20,052 bases of DNA. Source: Pararhodospirillum photometricum DSM 122. Lineage in GTDB: Bacteria > Pseudomonadota > Alphaproteobacteria > Rhodospirillales > Rhodospirillaceae. Within the stretch, counting starts at the first letter, position 1; each line of letters starts with the position of its first letter. Below, piece after piece: positions 14,133-20,052 of this stretch. The notes below the pieces were generated by a model. That model saw nothing but the letters and a program-made list of their open reading frames with translations, was not told the DNA's origin and searched no databases. The stretch lies in assembly GCF_000284415.1 (NCBI RefSeq), contig NC_017059.1, forward strand, positions 2,788,742 to 2,808,793, in the 5' to 3' direction. Both the position numbers and the translations under genes were made by a program.

Positions 14133-14183
14133 TCGACCTTGGCTGTCTTTTTTTGGAACAGACGACGCAAGACGGAAAGCGCC

Positions 14184-14770
14184 ATGCAGCAGCCCACGGA
14201 AACGCCCGACGCCCCCGAGCCCCAGACGCCCGCGGAGGCCCCCGGCGCCGAACCGCCGGCCGACCCCAGCGAGGACCTGGCCCGGCGCGTCGAGGCCTTG
14301 ACCGCCGAAAACCGCAAGCTGAAGGAAGACTACCTGCGCGCCCTGGCCGAAGCCGAGAACGCCCGGCGCATGGCCGACAAGCGCATTGAAGACAACACCA
14401 AGTACGCCATCACCAACTTTGCCCGGGGCATCCTGGGGGTGGCCGACAATCTGGCGCGGGCCCTGTCGGCGGCGCCCGAAGAGGCACGCCAGGAGCACGA
14501 GATCCTGCGGACCCTGGCCGTGGGCGTGGAAATGACCGCCCGCGAGCTGGAAAACGCCCTGGCCAAGCACGAGGTGCGCCGGGTGCAGCCGCTCAACGAG
14601 CCCTTTGACCCCAACTTGCATCAAGCGGTGCAGGAACTGGAGGACGTGACCGTGCCCTCTGGCACCGTGGTCCAGGTCTACCAGGACGGCTACACCTTGC
14701 ACGGTCGCTTGTTGCGCCCGGCCATGGTGGTGGTGTCGCGCGGCGGCCCCAAGCGGGAAACCGTCATCGC
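14184..14770 (+). CDS. grpE: Nucleotide exchange factor GrpE, 3' end fused to phage DNA
   Basis: GrpE, the DnaK nucleotide-exchange factor. It has an acidic and proline-rich N-terminus, a long coiled-coil (about 30-85, with LKEDYLRALAEAENARRMAD), then FDPNLHQAVQELEDVTVPSG and GYTLHGRLLRPAMVVVSRGG, the canonical C-terminal beta-domain. The ATG at 14184 follows ACGGAAAGC; an alternative TTG at 14139 adds residues that are not typical. Family similarity ends at about GGPKRE near 14757. The frame then continues without a stop to 15770 through phage DNA read antisense, so the native stop is missing, although the functional domain is essentially complete. The expected downstream dnaK is absent, replaced by phage genes. 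Confidence 0.93.
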
Positions 14771-14967
14771 CCCACCTTGGCGCACTCGCGACACAACGGC
14801 TCGTCGGCCAACACCAGGTCCCGGAGCCGCCGCCATTGTGCCCCGTAGCCCCTCTTGCTCGCGGACTCCCGCCGATCCGGCTCCCTGGCCGGTGCGCATG
14901 GGCAGCGTTGCCCATGGGGCACCAGCTTCTTGCACCGCGCGCATATCCGAGGCGGGGCGTAGGGCAT
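14764..14967 (-). pseudogene. Phage HNH endonuclease, 3' truncated
   Basis: N-terminal part of a small phage HNH endonuclease. It starts MPYAPPRICARCKKLVPHG with zinc-binding CxxC, followed by RGYGAQWRRLRD and CRECAKVGR. In intact proteins this leads into the V-x-P-A-x-x-V-D-H catalytic segment, which is missing here: a stop appears exactly where the DNA switches to the grpE 3' end. The ATG at 14967 overlaps the TGA of the upstream 71-aa gene by one base, so the two were translationally coupled. HNH nucleases of this type normally sit near terminase genes and assist DNA packaging. Without its active site this fragment should be inactive. Confidence 0.8.
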
Positions 14968-15182
14968 CAGGACGCCACCGTCACCCGCATCTCCACCGCT
15001 GTCGGCCATTCGCCAACGGGGAGGATCCGGGCGCCGTCACAGCGCCAACGTTCGGGCGCGACCGTCACCCAAACTTCTTTGTCAGGGCACCACACCTCGA
15101 CGCACAAAATCCGATCGGGTGTGAAGGGCAGTTCCAGAACGTCCCACGAGCCGGGGTCTGGAAAAACAAGCGTGCTGTGCAT
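14967..15182 (-). CDS. Small phage protein of unknown function
   Basis: 71-residue protein, coupled to HNH by a TGATG overlap and placed 12 bases after the gp10-like stop, so part of the same minus-strand phage operon. It has no motif I recognise. The sequence is beta-rich, with aromatic and hydrophobic residues (FPDPGSWDVLELPF, EVWCPDKEVWVTVAPERW), compatible with a small virion or tail-assembly protein. Ribosome site AAGGA about 11 bases before the ATG at 15182. Gene status is supported by tight spacing on both sides and by codon composition; function is unknown. Confidence 0.65.
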   Translation of the reverse strand: MHSTLVFPDPGSWDVLELPFTPDRILCVEVWCPDKEVWVTVAPERWRCDGARILPVGEWPTAVEMRVTVAS

Positions 15183-15194
15183 CGGCGCGAGTCC

Positions 15195-15635
15195 TTACTT
15201 TTTACCTTGGGAGGCGCGATCAAGCGCCCGATCGACTTCATCGGCTATCTTTTGCCCGAAGCGTTGTTTCGTCTGGTCGAAAGCCCGTCCCAGGAAGTGT
15301 TGGGCTGGCAGGGGCGGGATGTTTTTCTCTGGGCATCCGCGCGTCCCAAACTCATGAAAGTGCCCGTACCAGACCAATTTGTTGTCGCGTTGCCCGACAA
15401 TGCCGACCTTCGCGGTCAGGCCGTCGCGGCTGGTCTTTGCCTTCATGGATCGGACCAGTTCCCCGCTGTCGATCAGGCCAGCCTCAACCACGTTCGCCGT
15501 CGCCTGTTGGGCCATTTCCTCGGCGCCCTCGGCAAAGGTCGTCTTGAGCGCCTTGGTCAGCTCGTCGGGCAACTCGCGCAAAATCTTGCGGACCTTAGGC
15601 AGGGAAGCGTAAGCGCGGCGGGATTTAATGCTCAT
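15195..15635 (-). CDS. HK97 gp10-like phage head-tail morphogenesis protein
   Basis: 146-residue protein of the HK97-gp10 family, a head-tail connector or tail-completion component. The N-terminal helix has LRELPDELTKALKTTFAEGAEEM. The mid-region SGELVRSMKAK is followed by VWYGHFHEFGTRG, then PPLPAQHFLGRAFDQ: a family hallmark of FxEFGT, then a proline-rich segment, then P-x-x-FL-x-x-A. The ATG at 15635 has GGAGAACGTC upstream and is preferred to the longer frame that begins at 15725. It is the first clear gene of the minus-strand phage block and complete. The genes that should precede it (capsid and connector genes) are not present; instead a terminase fragment in the opposite orientation begins about 175 bases away. 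Confidence 0.85.
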   Translation of the reverse strand: MSIKSRRAYASLPKVRKILRELPDELTKALKTTFAEGAEEMAQQATANVVEAGLIDSGELVRSMKAKTSRDGLTAKVGIVGQRDNKLVWYGHFHEFGTRGCPEKNIPPLPAQHFLGRAFDQTKQRFGQKIADEVDRALDRASQGKK

Positions 15636-15811
15636 GACGTTCTCCTTCGAGGAAGCGGGCCGGCAGTGGGGGAATGCCCAAGACCACCACCACCGGCCCA
15701 CCGATCCCGCCCCAGGCCGCAGCACCCGGAGCGGAAACGGATCATCACGCGGTCATCGAAATGCCCTTGATGGCGGCAGCCTGGACCAGATCGCCCCCAC
15801 AGTCGGGGCTG
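15636..15811. other. Unassigned stretch at the phage block junction
   Basis: Sequence between the gp10-like gene and the terminase fragment. On the minus strand a 37-codon frame (15632-15745) overlaps neighbours by TGATG and ATGA, and another frame shows GGPVVVVLGIPPLPARFLEG, but neither is a recognisable protein. Terminase similarity on the plus strand starts only around 15812. The break between the opposed phage segments lies somewhere here. Confidence 0.4.
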
Positions 15812-16357
15812 ACGCGGCGGATCTGGGCGATCAAGGGCGCGTCGGAGACCAGCGGCCTGCGCTCCCCGGTGTGGCCCACGTCTCGGGTGGCGAAAAAGAG
15901 ATCGAAAGACAACAAGCCGGTCATCATCGGCACAAACGCAGCCAAAGACCGAATTTCGGACTGCCTGAGCATTGAGGCGCCCGGGCCGGGGTACATGCAC
16001 TTCCCGGCTGAACGGGACGCCGGGTACTTCACCCAACTGACCAGCGAGCGACTTGCCCTCAAGAGGGACGGGGGGAGGTCGCGCCGGGTGTGGGTGCCGA
16101 AGCAGGGCATGGCCCATGAGGCCCTGGACTGCCGAGTCTACGCCTACGCCGCGCTGTGGGGATTGATTATGCAGCACCGCCTGGATCTGGATCGCGAGGC
16201 CGTGAAGGTCGGAGCGGTAGACGCTCCTGTCGTGCGCATCGACACGCCGGAGGCGCAGCGTTTGGAAGCGGAGAAGACCCCGGTGGTTGAGGTCGCGCCG
16301 GTCGAGAAGCCGAAGCGCAAGCCGCGCCGGGTGACGCGCTCGCAGTGGATGGGGTGA
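15812..16357 (+). pseudogene. Phage terminase large subunit (GpA type), C-terminal fragment
   Basis: C-terminal part of a lambda GpA-type large terminase, the motor-nuclease that packages phage DNA. RRIWAIKGASETSG, VIIGTNAAKDRIS, GPGYMHFPAERDAGYFTQL and HEALDCRVYAYAAL appear in the order of the GpA nuclease domain; Asp in LDCRVYA is a likely metal ligand. The ATPase half (about 350 or more residues) is missing, and upstream residues do not fit the family. The frame is open further upstream to 15674 without similarity. The C-terminal tail is charged and ends RRVTRSQWMG. The stop at 16355-16357 is two bases from the next gene. Non-functional as found. Confidence 0.85.
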
Positions 16358-16359
16358 GG

Positions 16360-16839
16360 ATGGAACGGAATCGCTTTTTGCAAAGGCGCCACCTGTTTCT
16401 GTCCGGGTCGATCCAGGGCGGAAAATCGACTACGGCCCAAGCGCTGACGTCGGCGGCTGCAGGTCGGGGCCTTAAGGCGGTCTACGTGACCCCGTGCCCA
16501 AGCATTGTCGAAGAGTTTCGGGACCAGACGTGGCTGGGCGACGGCGTGGCCGTTGTGGGCCTTGATGATTTTCAGAGGCTCGCCGAGGCGGTCAAGGGTG
16601 CCCGATGTGTGGCTGTCGATGAAGCTCAAAAGGCTCGCGACCTGAAAGGGATTGCCGAAGTTATCGCCGAACACGTTGCGGTGAGCCAGATCACGACGAT
16701 TCTTTGGGTTGCCGACGAAGCTTTTGAGGGGCTCGTGCGCCACGCTGTCAGGCACGGTGACCCCGACGCTTGGCGCGCAATGGAAATGCACGCGCAGTTT
16801 GTTCGGCCGATGGCGCGCTCGAACTGGATGAATAGGTGA
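16360..16839 (+). CDS. Small phage P-loop NTPase of unknown role
   Basis: 159-residue protein with a Walker A motif (LSGSIQGGKSTTAQAL) near residue 17 and a Walker B-like strand ARCVAVDEAQKAR near residue 90, followed by a possible sensor strand TTILWVADEAF. It contains a minimal RecA/AAA-like core without recognisable extra domains. The ATG at 16360 lies two bases past the terminase stop with GGTGAGG before it, and the gpW-like gene begins five bases after its stop, so it belongs to the phage packaging operon. No such gene stands between terminase and gpW in lambda. It may be a packaging accessory, a superinfection or defence cargo gene, or a Zot-like ATPase. I do not recognise a specific family. 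Confidence 0.7.
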   Translation: MERNRFLQRRHLFLSGSIQGGKSTTAQALTSAAAGRGLKAVYVTPCPSIVEEFRDQTWLGDGVAVVGLDDFQRLAEAVKGARCVAVDEAQKARDLKGIAEVIAEHVAVSQITTILWVADEAFEGLVRHAVRHGDPDAWRAMEMHAQFVRPMARSNWMNR

Positions 16840-16843
16840 TTTG

Positions 16844-17059
16844 ATGGCAACGCTTGAAGAGTTGGAAGCGCAGCTTGCCGAGGCGCGGAACATTCGGCGG
16901 TCGCTGGTTAGTCAGATGAGTTATGCCGATGGATCGTCGGTGTCGTATCGAATCAGCGGCCAGGACGCGATCATCCGGGAGATTGAGGCGGAGATCGGCC
17001 GCCTCCAGTCGGTGAAACGTGTGCGCACGGTGCGCTTTTACGGAGGATCCGGGCTTTGA
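16844..17059 (+). CDS. gpW-like phage head-tail joining protein
   Basis: 71-residue protein matching the gpW-like connector family. It opens with the helix MATLEELEAQLAEARNIRRS, then has SYADGSSVSYR, and ends with IREIEAEIGRLQ and a short basic tail. In lambda, gpW joins the head to the tail and lies directly before the portal gene, as here. The ATG at 16844 follows AGGTGATT; a TTG at 16841 is an inferior start. Its stop overlaps the portal TTG start (17056-17059), a normal phage coupling. Complete. Confidence 0.82.
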   Translation: MATLEELEAQLAEARNIRRSLVSQMSYADGSSVSYRISGQDAIIREIEAEIGRLQSVKRVRTVRFYGGSGL

Positions 17060-17199
17060 GCCTCCTTCGCCGCACCAAGGCCGCGTGGCGTGCCTTCACC
17101 GCCTCCTATGACGCCACCTCAACAGGGTACACCACCCCTTGGTTTATTCTCAGACAAGCCTATGGTTTATCCTTTAATTTTCACAACGGGGGCTATTAA
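17056..17199 (+). pseudogene. Phage portal protein, N-terminal fragment only
   Basis: Starts with TTG overlapping the gpW stop. The first about 24 codons read MSLLRRTKAAWRAFTASYDA and then TSTG, the standard N-terminus of lambda-type portal proteins. After that the residues lose similarity and a TAA comes at 17197-17199. More than 450 residues are missing. The DNA from about 17130 onward is AT-rich glycosyltransferase sequence, so this marks the right edge of the phage block. Confidence 0.72.
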
Positions 17200-18511
17200 C
17201 AGTATAAAAATCTGTGTTTTTGGTGGGGATCACCGAATTGATGGGTTCTCAAAAATTGTCGTACCTGCAATTAATAATATTGCAGAAAGCCGAAGAATTG
17301 AATGCTACATAGTATCATCTAAAGAAATAGACTTTGATTTCAGCGCTAACGTCGAAGTTCATCGCTTTGAAAAAAGCATGAACTACGGACTTTTATTAGG
17401 GCGTTTGCGGACAATAAACCCTGACATTATTATCCATCCGCCAACCAAAGCTACTGGAAACCTTCCATTTAAGACGCTTAATTTACTTATAAACGCTGCA
17501 TTTATTAATGCAGTTCCTGTTGCCGCAGATCAACAACCTTTCTCTTCAATCAAAGATCTGGGTATCTGCGTCGTGTGTCCAGGGACAGAAGAAGGATGGA
17601 CAAAAGGCCTCCATGACGCAATCGAGTTACACTCAGATCAGTCATTTTTGATAAAGTTACGCTTGTTCGTCTCTCAAAATTTTAACGGGCAAATCAACAA
17701 AAACGTCATTTCTGAAATAATTAAATCAAACGATATTCCTGGATATCTTCATCGGGAACAGAGATTCTGCGCAATTAAAGATTTATTCTTGGAGCGCACA
17801 CAAAACAATCTCATGCCGACTCAGGGAAGTGATCTTAATTCACTTATAGAGAACCACTACAAAAGCAACGCTAAAAACAATGAACTTGGGTTTGAAAGAA
17901 TAATGTTTCTTAAATCAATTTCCAATTGGCCTCCTAATGTCCTGCCGATTAATCCAGAGCAATTTGGCAAGAGCTTTCTTGTCAAAAACTGCTTTGGTGT
18001 CGAAGATAAAAATATATTACCTGTTGTTGCGTCAATTAATATATTTATGGAGAATGTTGTCACGGCAATGACAGCGGCCTATGACTATATCTACCATCTA
18101 GGCGTCTGGAATGATTACTGGACACTGATGTTTGGTTCTGATCTTAGGGAATCAGGATATCAAGAAATAAAAATTGAACCTAAAGGCACCCTTCTTGGAA
18201 TTGTGTTTTGCTTGAGAATTCACCCCAATACAAATGGCCATTTCTGTGGCGCTGTCTATGATAGTCAAGGAAATGAGTTAGCTGTTATTCACCGAGATTT
18301 ACGTTCGATAACAGGCATGGTTCCTATGTTGGTTACCTTTCCCACGCCTCTAAGTATGGATAAGGGAAATATTTATACTATGAGGCTCTATGTGGAAAAT
18401 GCGACTGATTTTGTTCAATTTATCGAATTTGTGCAAACTAGTAAGCATTATAAGGGGCCAGGAGAAAGAAAAATCTACTACTCTGCTGTGTACGATATTG
18501 AATCGAACTGA
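17162..18511 (+). CDS. Glycosyltransferase-like protein, probable 5' truncation
   Basis: About 449 residues from the first in-frame ATG after the join. The frame is open from 17090, but its first codons are portal DNA read out of frame. The N-terminal half resembles a GT-B glycosyltransferase C-terminal domain: IKICVFGGDHRIDGFSKIV, INPDIIIHPPT, FINAVPVAADQQPFSSIKD and GICVVCPGTEEGW, the last like the donor-binding E-x7-E region. The C-terminal about 140 residues (from LGVWNDYWTLMFGSD) look beta-sandwich-like and are not a domain I recognise. Low GC and codon use differ from the backbone and match a polysaccharide locus. The next gene follows 16 bases after its stop, in the same direction. Probably the acceptor domain is missing. 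Confidence 0.6.
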   Translation: MVYPLIFTTGAINSIKICVFGGDHRIDGFSKIVVPAINNIAESRRIECYIVSSKEIDFDFSANVEVHRFEKSMNYGLLLGRLRTINPDIIIHPPTKATGNLPFKTLNLLINAAFINAVPVAADQQPFSSIKDLGICVVCPGTEEGWTKGLHDAIELHSDQSFLIKLRLFVSQNFNGQINKNVISEIIKSNDIPGYLHREQRFCAIKDLFLERTQNNLMPTQGSDLNSLIENHYKSNAKNNELGFERIMFLKSISNWPPNVLPINPEQFGKSFLVKNCFGVEDKNILPVVASINIFMENVVTAMTAAYDYIYHLGVWNDYWTLMFGSDLRESGYQEIKIEPKGTLLGIVFCLRIHPNTNGHFCGAVYDSQGNELAVIHRDLRSITGMVPMLVTFPTPLSMDKGNIYTMRLYVENATDFVQFIEFVQTSKHYKGPGERKIYYSAVYDIESN

Positions 18512-18527
18512 TATCAGGAGTCCCTTC

Positions 18528-19037
18528 ATGGAAAGCAGTGAAAAAAAACCAATGCAGTTCGATGAAGAGTTTTATCTGATCACGAATCCAGATGTAGCTA
18601 ATGCTGTAAAAAATGGGTCCGTGCAGTCAGGATATGAGCATTGGATCAGTTTTGGGGCAAAAGAAGGTCGTTTACCTTGTCCTGTTTGGTCTACTATCGG
18701 ATTAAGAGAGTTTGATGAAGGTCAGTATCTAAAGGCTAACCCAGATGTATACAAAGCGGTAGCTGAAGGAGATATCGCATCTGGATATGAGCATTTTTTA
18801 AAATGTGGGTGGCGAGAGGTAGAAGGGGCGTCTCGTCCAATTAATGAGCGCGACAAAATTCGCGTTGATAGTCTTAAGCTTCTATCTGATCATGTGTTCA
18901 TGATGATGAATGCCAACCTAATAAAAGACCCTAACTATTTTAGAATAGAAACCCATAGTTGGTTTAATGGTGTGATAAATAAATTTGCTAACGAATTCAT
19001 ATTCAAGGAAGATTCTGGTAAAATTGATGCCAAATAA
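18528..19037 (+). CDS. Protein with two YL-NPDV repeats, unknown function
   Basis: 169-residue protein. Residues about 11-48 and 64-100 are two copies of one repeat: FDEEFYLITNPDVANAVK, then GYEHWISFGAKEGR; and FDEGQYLKANPDVYKAV, then GYEHFLKCGWREVEG. This repeat (Y-L-x-x-N-P-D-V, then G-x-E-H-x-x-x-x-G-x-x-E-G-R) is seen in bacterial surface-associated proteins and fused to glycosyltransferases, sometimes annotated as calcium-binding-like. The C-terminal 60 residues are unassigned. ATG at 18528 with TCAGGAG upstream. It follows the glycosyltransferase-like gene by 16 bases, so they are co-transcribed. No signal peptide. A scaffold or glycan-binding partner role is inference. Confidence 0.75.
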   Translation: MESSEKKPMQFDEEFYLITNPDVANAVKNGSVQSGYEHWISFGAKEGRLPCPVWSTIGLREFDEGQYLKANPDVYKAVAEGDIASGYEHFLKCGWREVEGASRPINERDKIRVDSLKLLSDHVFMMMNANLIKDPNYFRIETHSWFNGVINKFANEFIFKEDSGKIDAK

Positions 19038-19244
19038 TATTTTTCTAGAGATTTTTGACACTCGAGATCACGTTGGATGCTGAATGTGATTCAAAATCTC
19101 AAAAGCATTTTGAAATGGATTGGCTATGCATCACGATCTTGCGTGGGGAAAGATGGCTCACCACTCCCTTGGCAAACCTTCTGATCCGAGAAGTCTTTCT
19201 ATGAATTTTCCGAAATTATATAAAGTCCATCGCCACGGTTAAGG
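19038..19244. other. AT-rich gap between repeat protein and IS remnant
   Basis: I see no gene. A short imperfect hairpin (TTCAAAA...TTTTGAA, about 19090-19117) is the only local structure. It may contain debris of earlier insertions. Confidence 0.4.
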
Positions 19245-19490
19245 CAAGGTCGTGTCCCATTGCGTGGTGTAATAGGGTGGTCGCCGTTTTCTTTCCGGGA
19301 GGTTTGGCCGGAGTGATCAGGCAGCCGTGACGGACGGCAAGCATGAGAGGGGATCATCGCCCGAGGGGGCGACGGATTCCAGCGTCATATAGCGGGCACG
19401 CTGGACGGCCCATTCGTCATTTTGCTCCATCAAGATGGCCCCGATCAGGCGAGTGATGGCGGCTTCGTTGGGAAAGATCCCCACGACGTC
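19245..19490 (-). mobile_element. IS256-family insertion sequence, 3' end remnant
   Basis: The right end of an IS256-type element. It contains the transposase C-terminus (19317-19490) and about 70 bases of 3' non-coding DNA ending near GGTCGTGTCCCATTGCGTGG (about 19248-19267), which resembles the terminal inverted repeat of this family. The left end and most of the transposase are missing; upstream is aminotransferase sequence. The exact outer border is uncertain. Confidence 0.65.
19317..19490 (-). pseudogene. IS256-family transposase, C-terminal fragment
   Basis: The minus-strand frame reads [19 protein letters not shown], then [20 protein letters not shown], and ends [13 protein letters not shown] with a TGA at 19317-19319. 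This is the very conserved C-terminus of IS256 (mutator-like) transposases, which move DNA with a DDE active site located upstream and lost here. About 57 of roughly 400 codons remain. It is joined directly to aminotransferase sequence around 19490, so it is dead unless the join is artificial. Confidence 0.85.
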
Positions 19491-19492
19491 CG

Positions 19493-20052
19493 TTCACCTG
19501 CCCCGAGAGGCTTGGTAGCGTGTAGGCTAATAACTATAGGAATGGTTCCGATCCGGAATTCCCCCCGACCGACAGCATCAAAACTAGCAGCGGCATCACA
19601 AACGACAGGAACACCGCTGCGTTCTGCAAAACGCTCCCAACGATCCATATCGACTATTCCGCCGAATGGAGAAACGACGACAACACCCGCTGTGTTATGG
19701 ATGTCGTCGTTTTCCACTTGATCGACATTAAGTGTCCATGTCGTCGCATCGACGTCGGCGAACACCGGCGACATTCCGGCCAGGACGATGGCATGAGGCG
19801 TCGCAGCAAAAGTCCAGGACGGACATACACACCGATTTCCGGCACGCTTCAATCCAACGGCCTGGAGGGCAAGGGCAATTCCTACGGTAGCATTAGAAAG
19901 AAATATTACTTGATCAGCGCCAAGGTTAAAATGTCTTGCAATGCGTAATCTAAACTCATTATGGAGAGGTCCAAAATTTGAATACCAACGTGCCTCATCT
20001 ATTCTCTCAATATACGGAATTATATCTTTGGCGACAGGAAGCTTTGGGCGAA
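19493..20052 (-). pseudogene. DegT/DnrJ/EryC1 aminotransferase fragment, both ends missing
   Basis: PLP-dependent sugar aminotransferase of the DegT/DnrJ/EryC1/StrS family, which makes amino sugars such as perosamine or bacillosamine precursors for surface glycans. The minus-strand frame is open from the window edge. RPKLPVAKDIIPYIERIDEA and RWYSNFGPL match the N-terminus, FLSNATVGIALALQAVGL is the phosphate-binding region, and VVCDAAASFDAVGRG carries the Asp that contacts the pyridine ring. [13 protein letters not shown] contains the Schiff-base lysine. Directly after that the sequence becomes IS256 transposase. The start lies beyond the window and about half of the enzyme is missing. Its AT-rich composition fits the adjacent glycan genes. 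Confidence 0.85.

Noticed and set aside
14771..15770. Extension of the grpE frame through phage DNA as a giant GrpE fusion protein
   Set aside because: The region is antisense to well-supported phage genes (HNH, gp10-like). The open frame is a GC-bias effect after loss of the stop.
15745..16110. Minus-strand frame opposite the terminase fragment as a phage gene
   Set aside because: The plus strand shows conserved GpA-terminase segments over most of this span. Only the last about 25 minus-strand codons are ambiguous.

Overview
The window looks like chromosomal DNA from a high-GC alphaproteobacterium, probably Rhodospirillaceae. The basis is the hrcA-grpE pair, a CCA-encoding tRNA-Gln, the protein flavour, and repeated GC-rich palindromes between genes; the family assignment is inference. 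The backbone (about 1.23-14.77 kb) is GC-rich. Both ends are visibly AT-richer and carry surface-polysaccharide genes: an ABC-2 permease and ATPase on the left, and a glycosyltransferase fragment, a repeat protein and a nucleotide-sugar aminotransferase fragment on the right.

Layout. 1-1225: Wzm-like permease (5' end outside the window) and a Wzt-like ATPase cut off after its Walker B region, at a perfect 36-bp inverted copy of its own sequence. 1264-6037: orphan soxB-like gene (-), PilT-like ATPase (+), KefB/KefC-like antiporter (+). 6126-6282: promoter, tRNA-Gln(UUG) and terminator. 6334-7983: two-gene minus-strand unit with an ImmA/IrrE-type zinc peptidase followed by a PIN-like protein, resembling toxin-antitoxin or defence modules. 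8175-9698: cysteine-rich lipoprotein with a Tudor-knot-like C-terminus, then an alpha/beta hydrolase. 9956-12604: Lrp/AsnC regulator (+) convergent with an arsenic-type operon (-) of acr3 (5' end missing), arsN2, a COG0701 permease and a small thioredoxin-like protein. 12598-14770: rpmI (L35, 3' end missing) divergent from hrcA-grpE. 14764-17199: lambda/HK97-type phage fragments in two opposed blocks. 17.13-20.05 kb: AT-rich glycan genes plus an IS256-family transposase remnant.

The most striking property is the number of abrupt joins at which recognisable genes stop mid-family and unrelated sequence begins: about 1190-1225 (wzt), 12600 (rpmI/acr3), 14770 (grpE/phage HNH), 15.75-15.81 kb (opposed phage blocks), 17130 (portal/glycosyltransferase) and 19490 (aminotransferase/transposase). 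These are either real rearrangements in a mobile-element-rich region or mis-joins of short contigs. The sequence alone cannot separate the two, and several of the odd findings depend on which is true.

The best candidate for an under-described system is the ImmA/IrrE-PIN pair beside tRNA-Gln. Next come the small P-loop NTPase between terminase and gpW in the phage block and the Tudor-knot-like lipoprotein.
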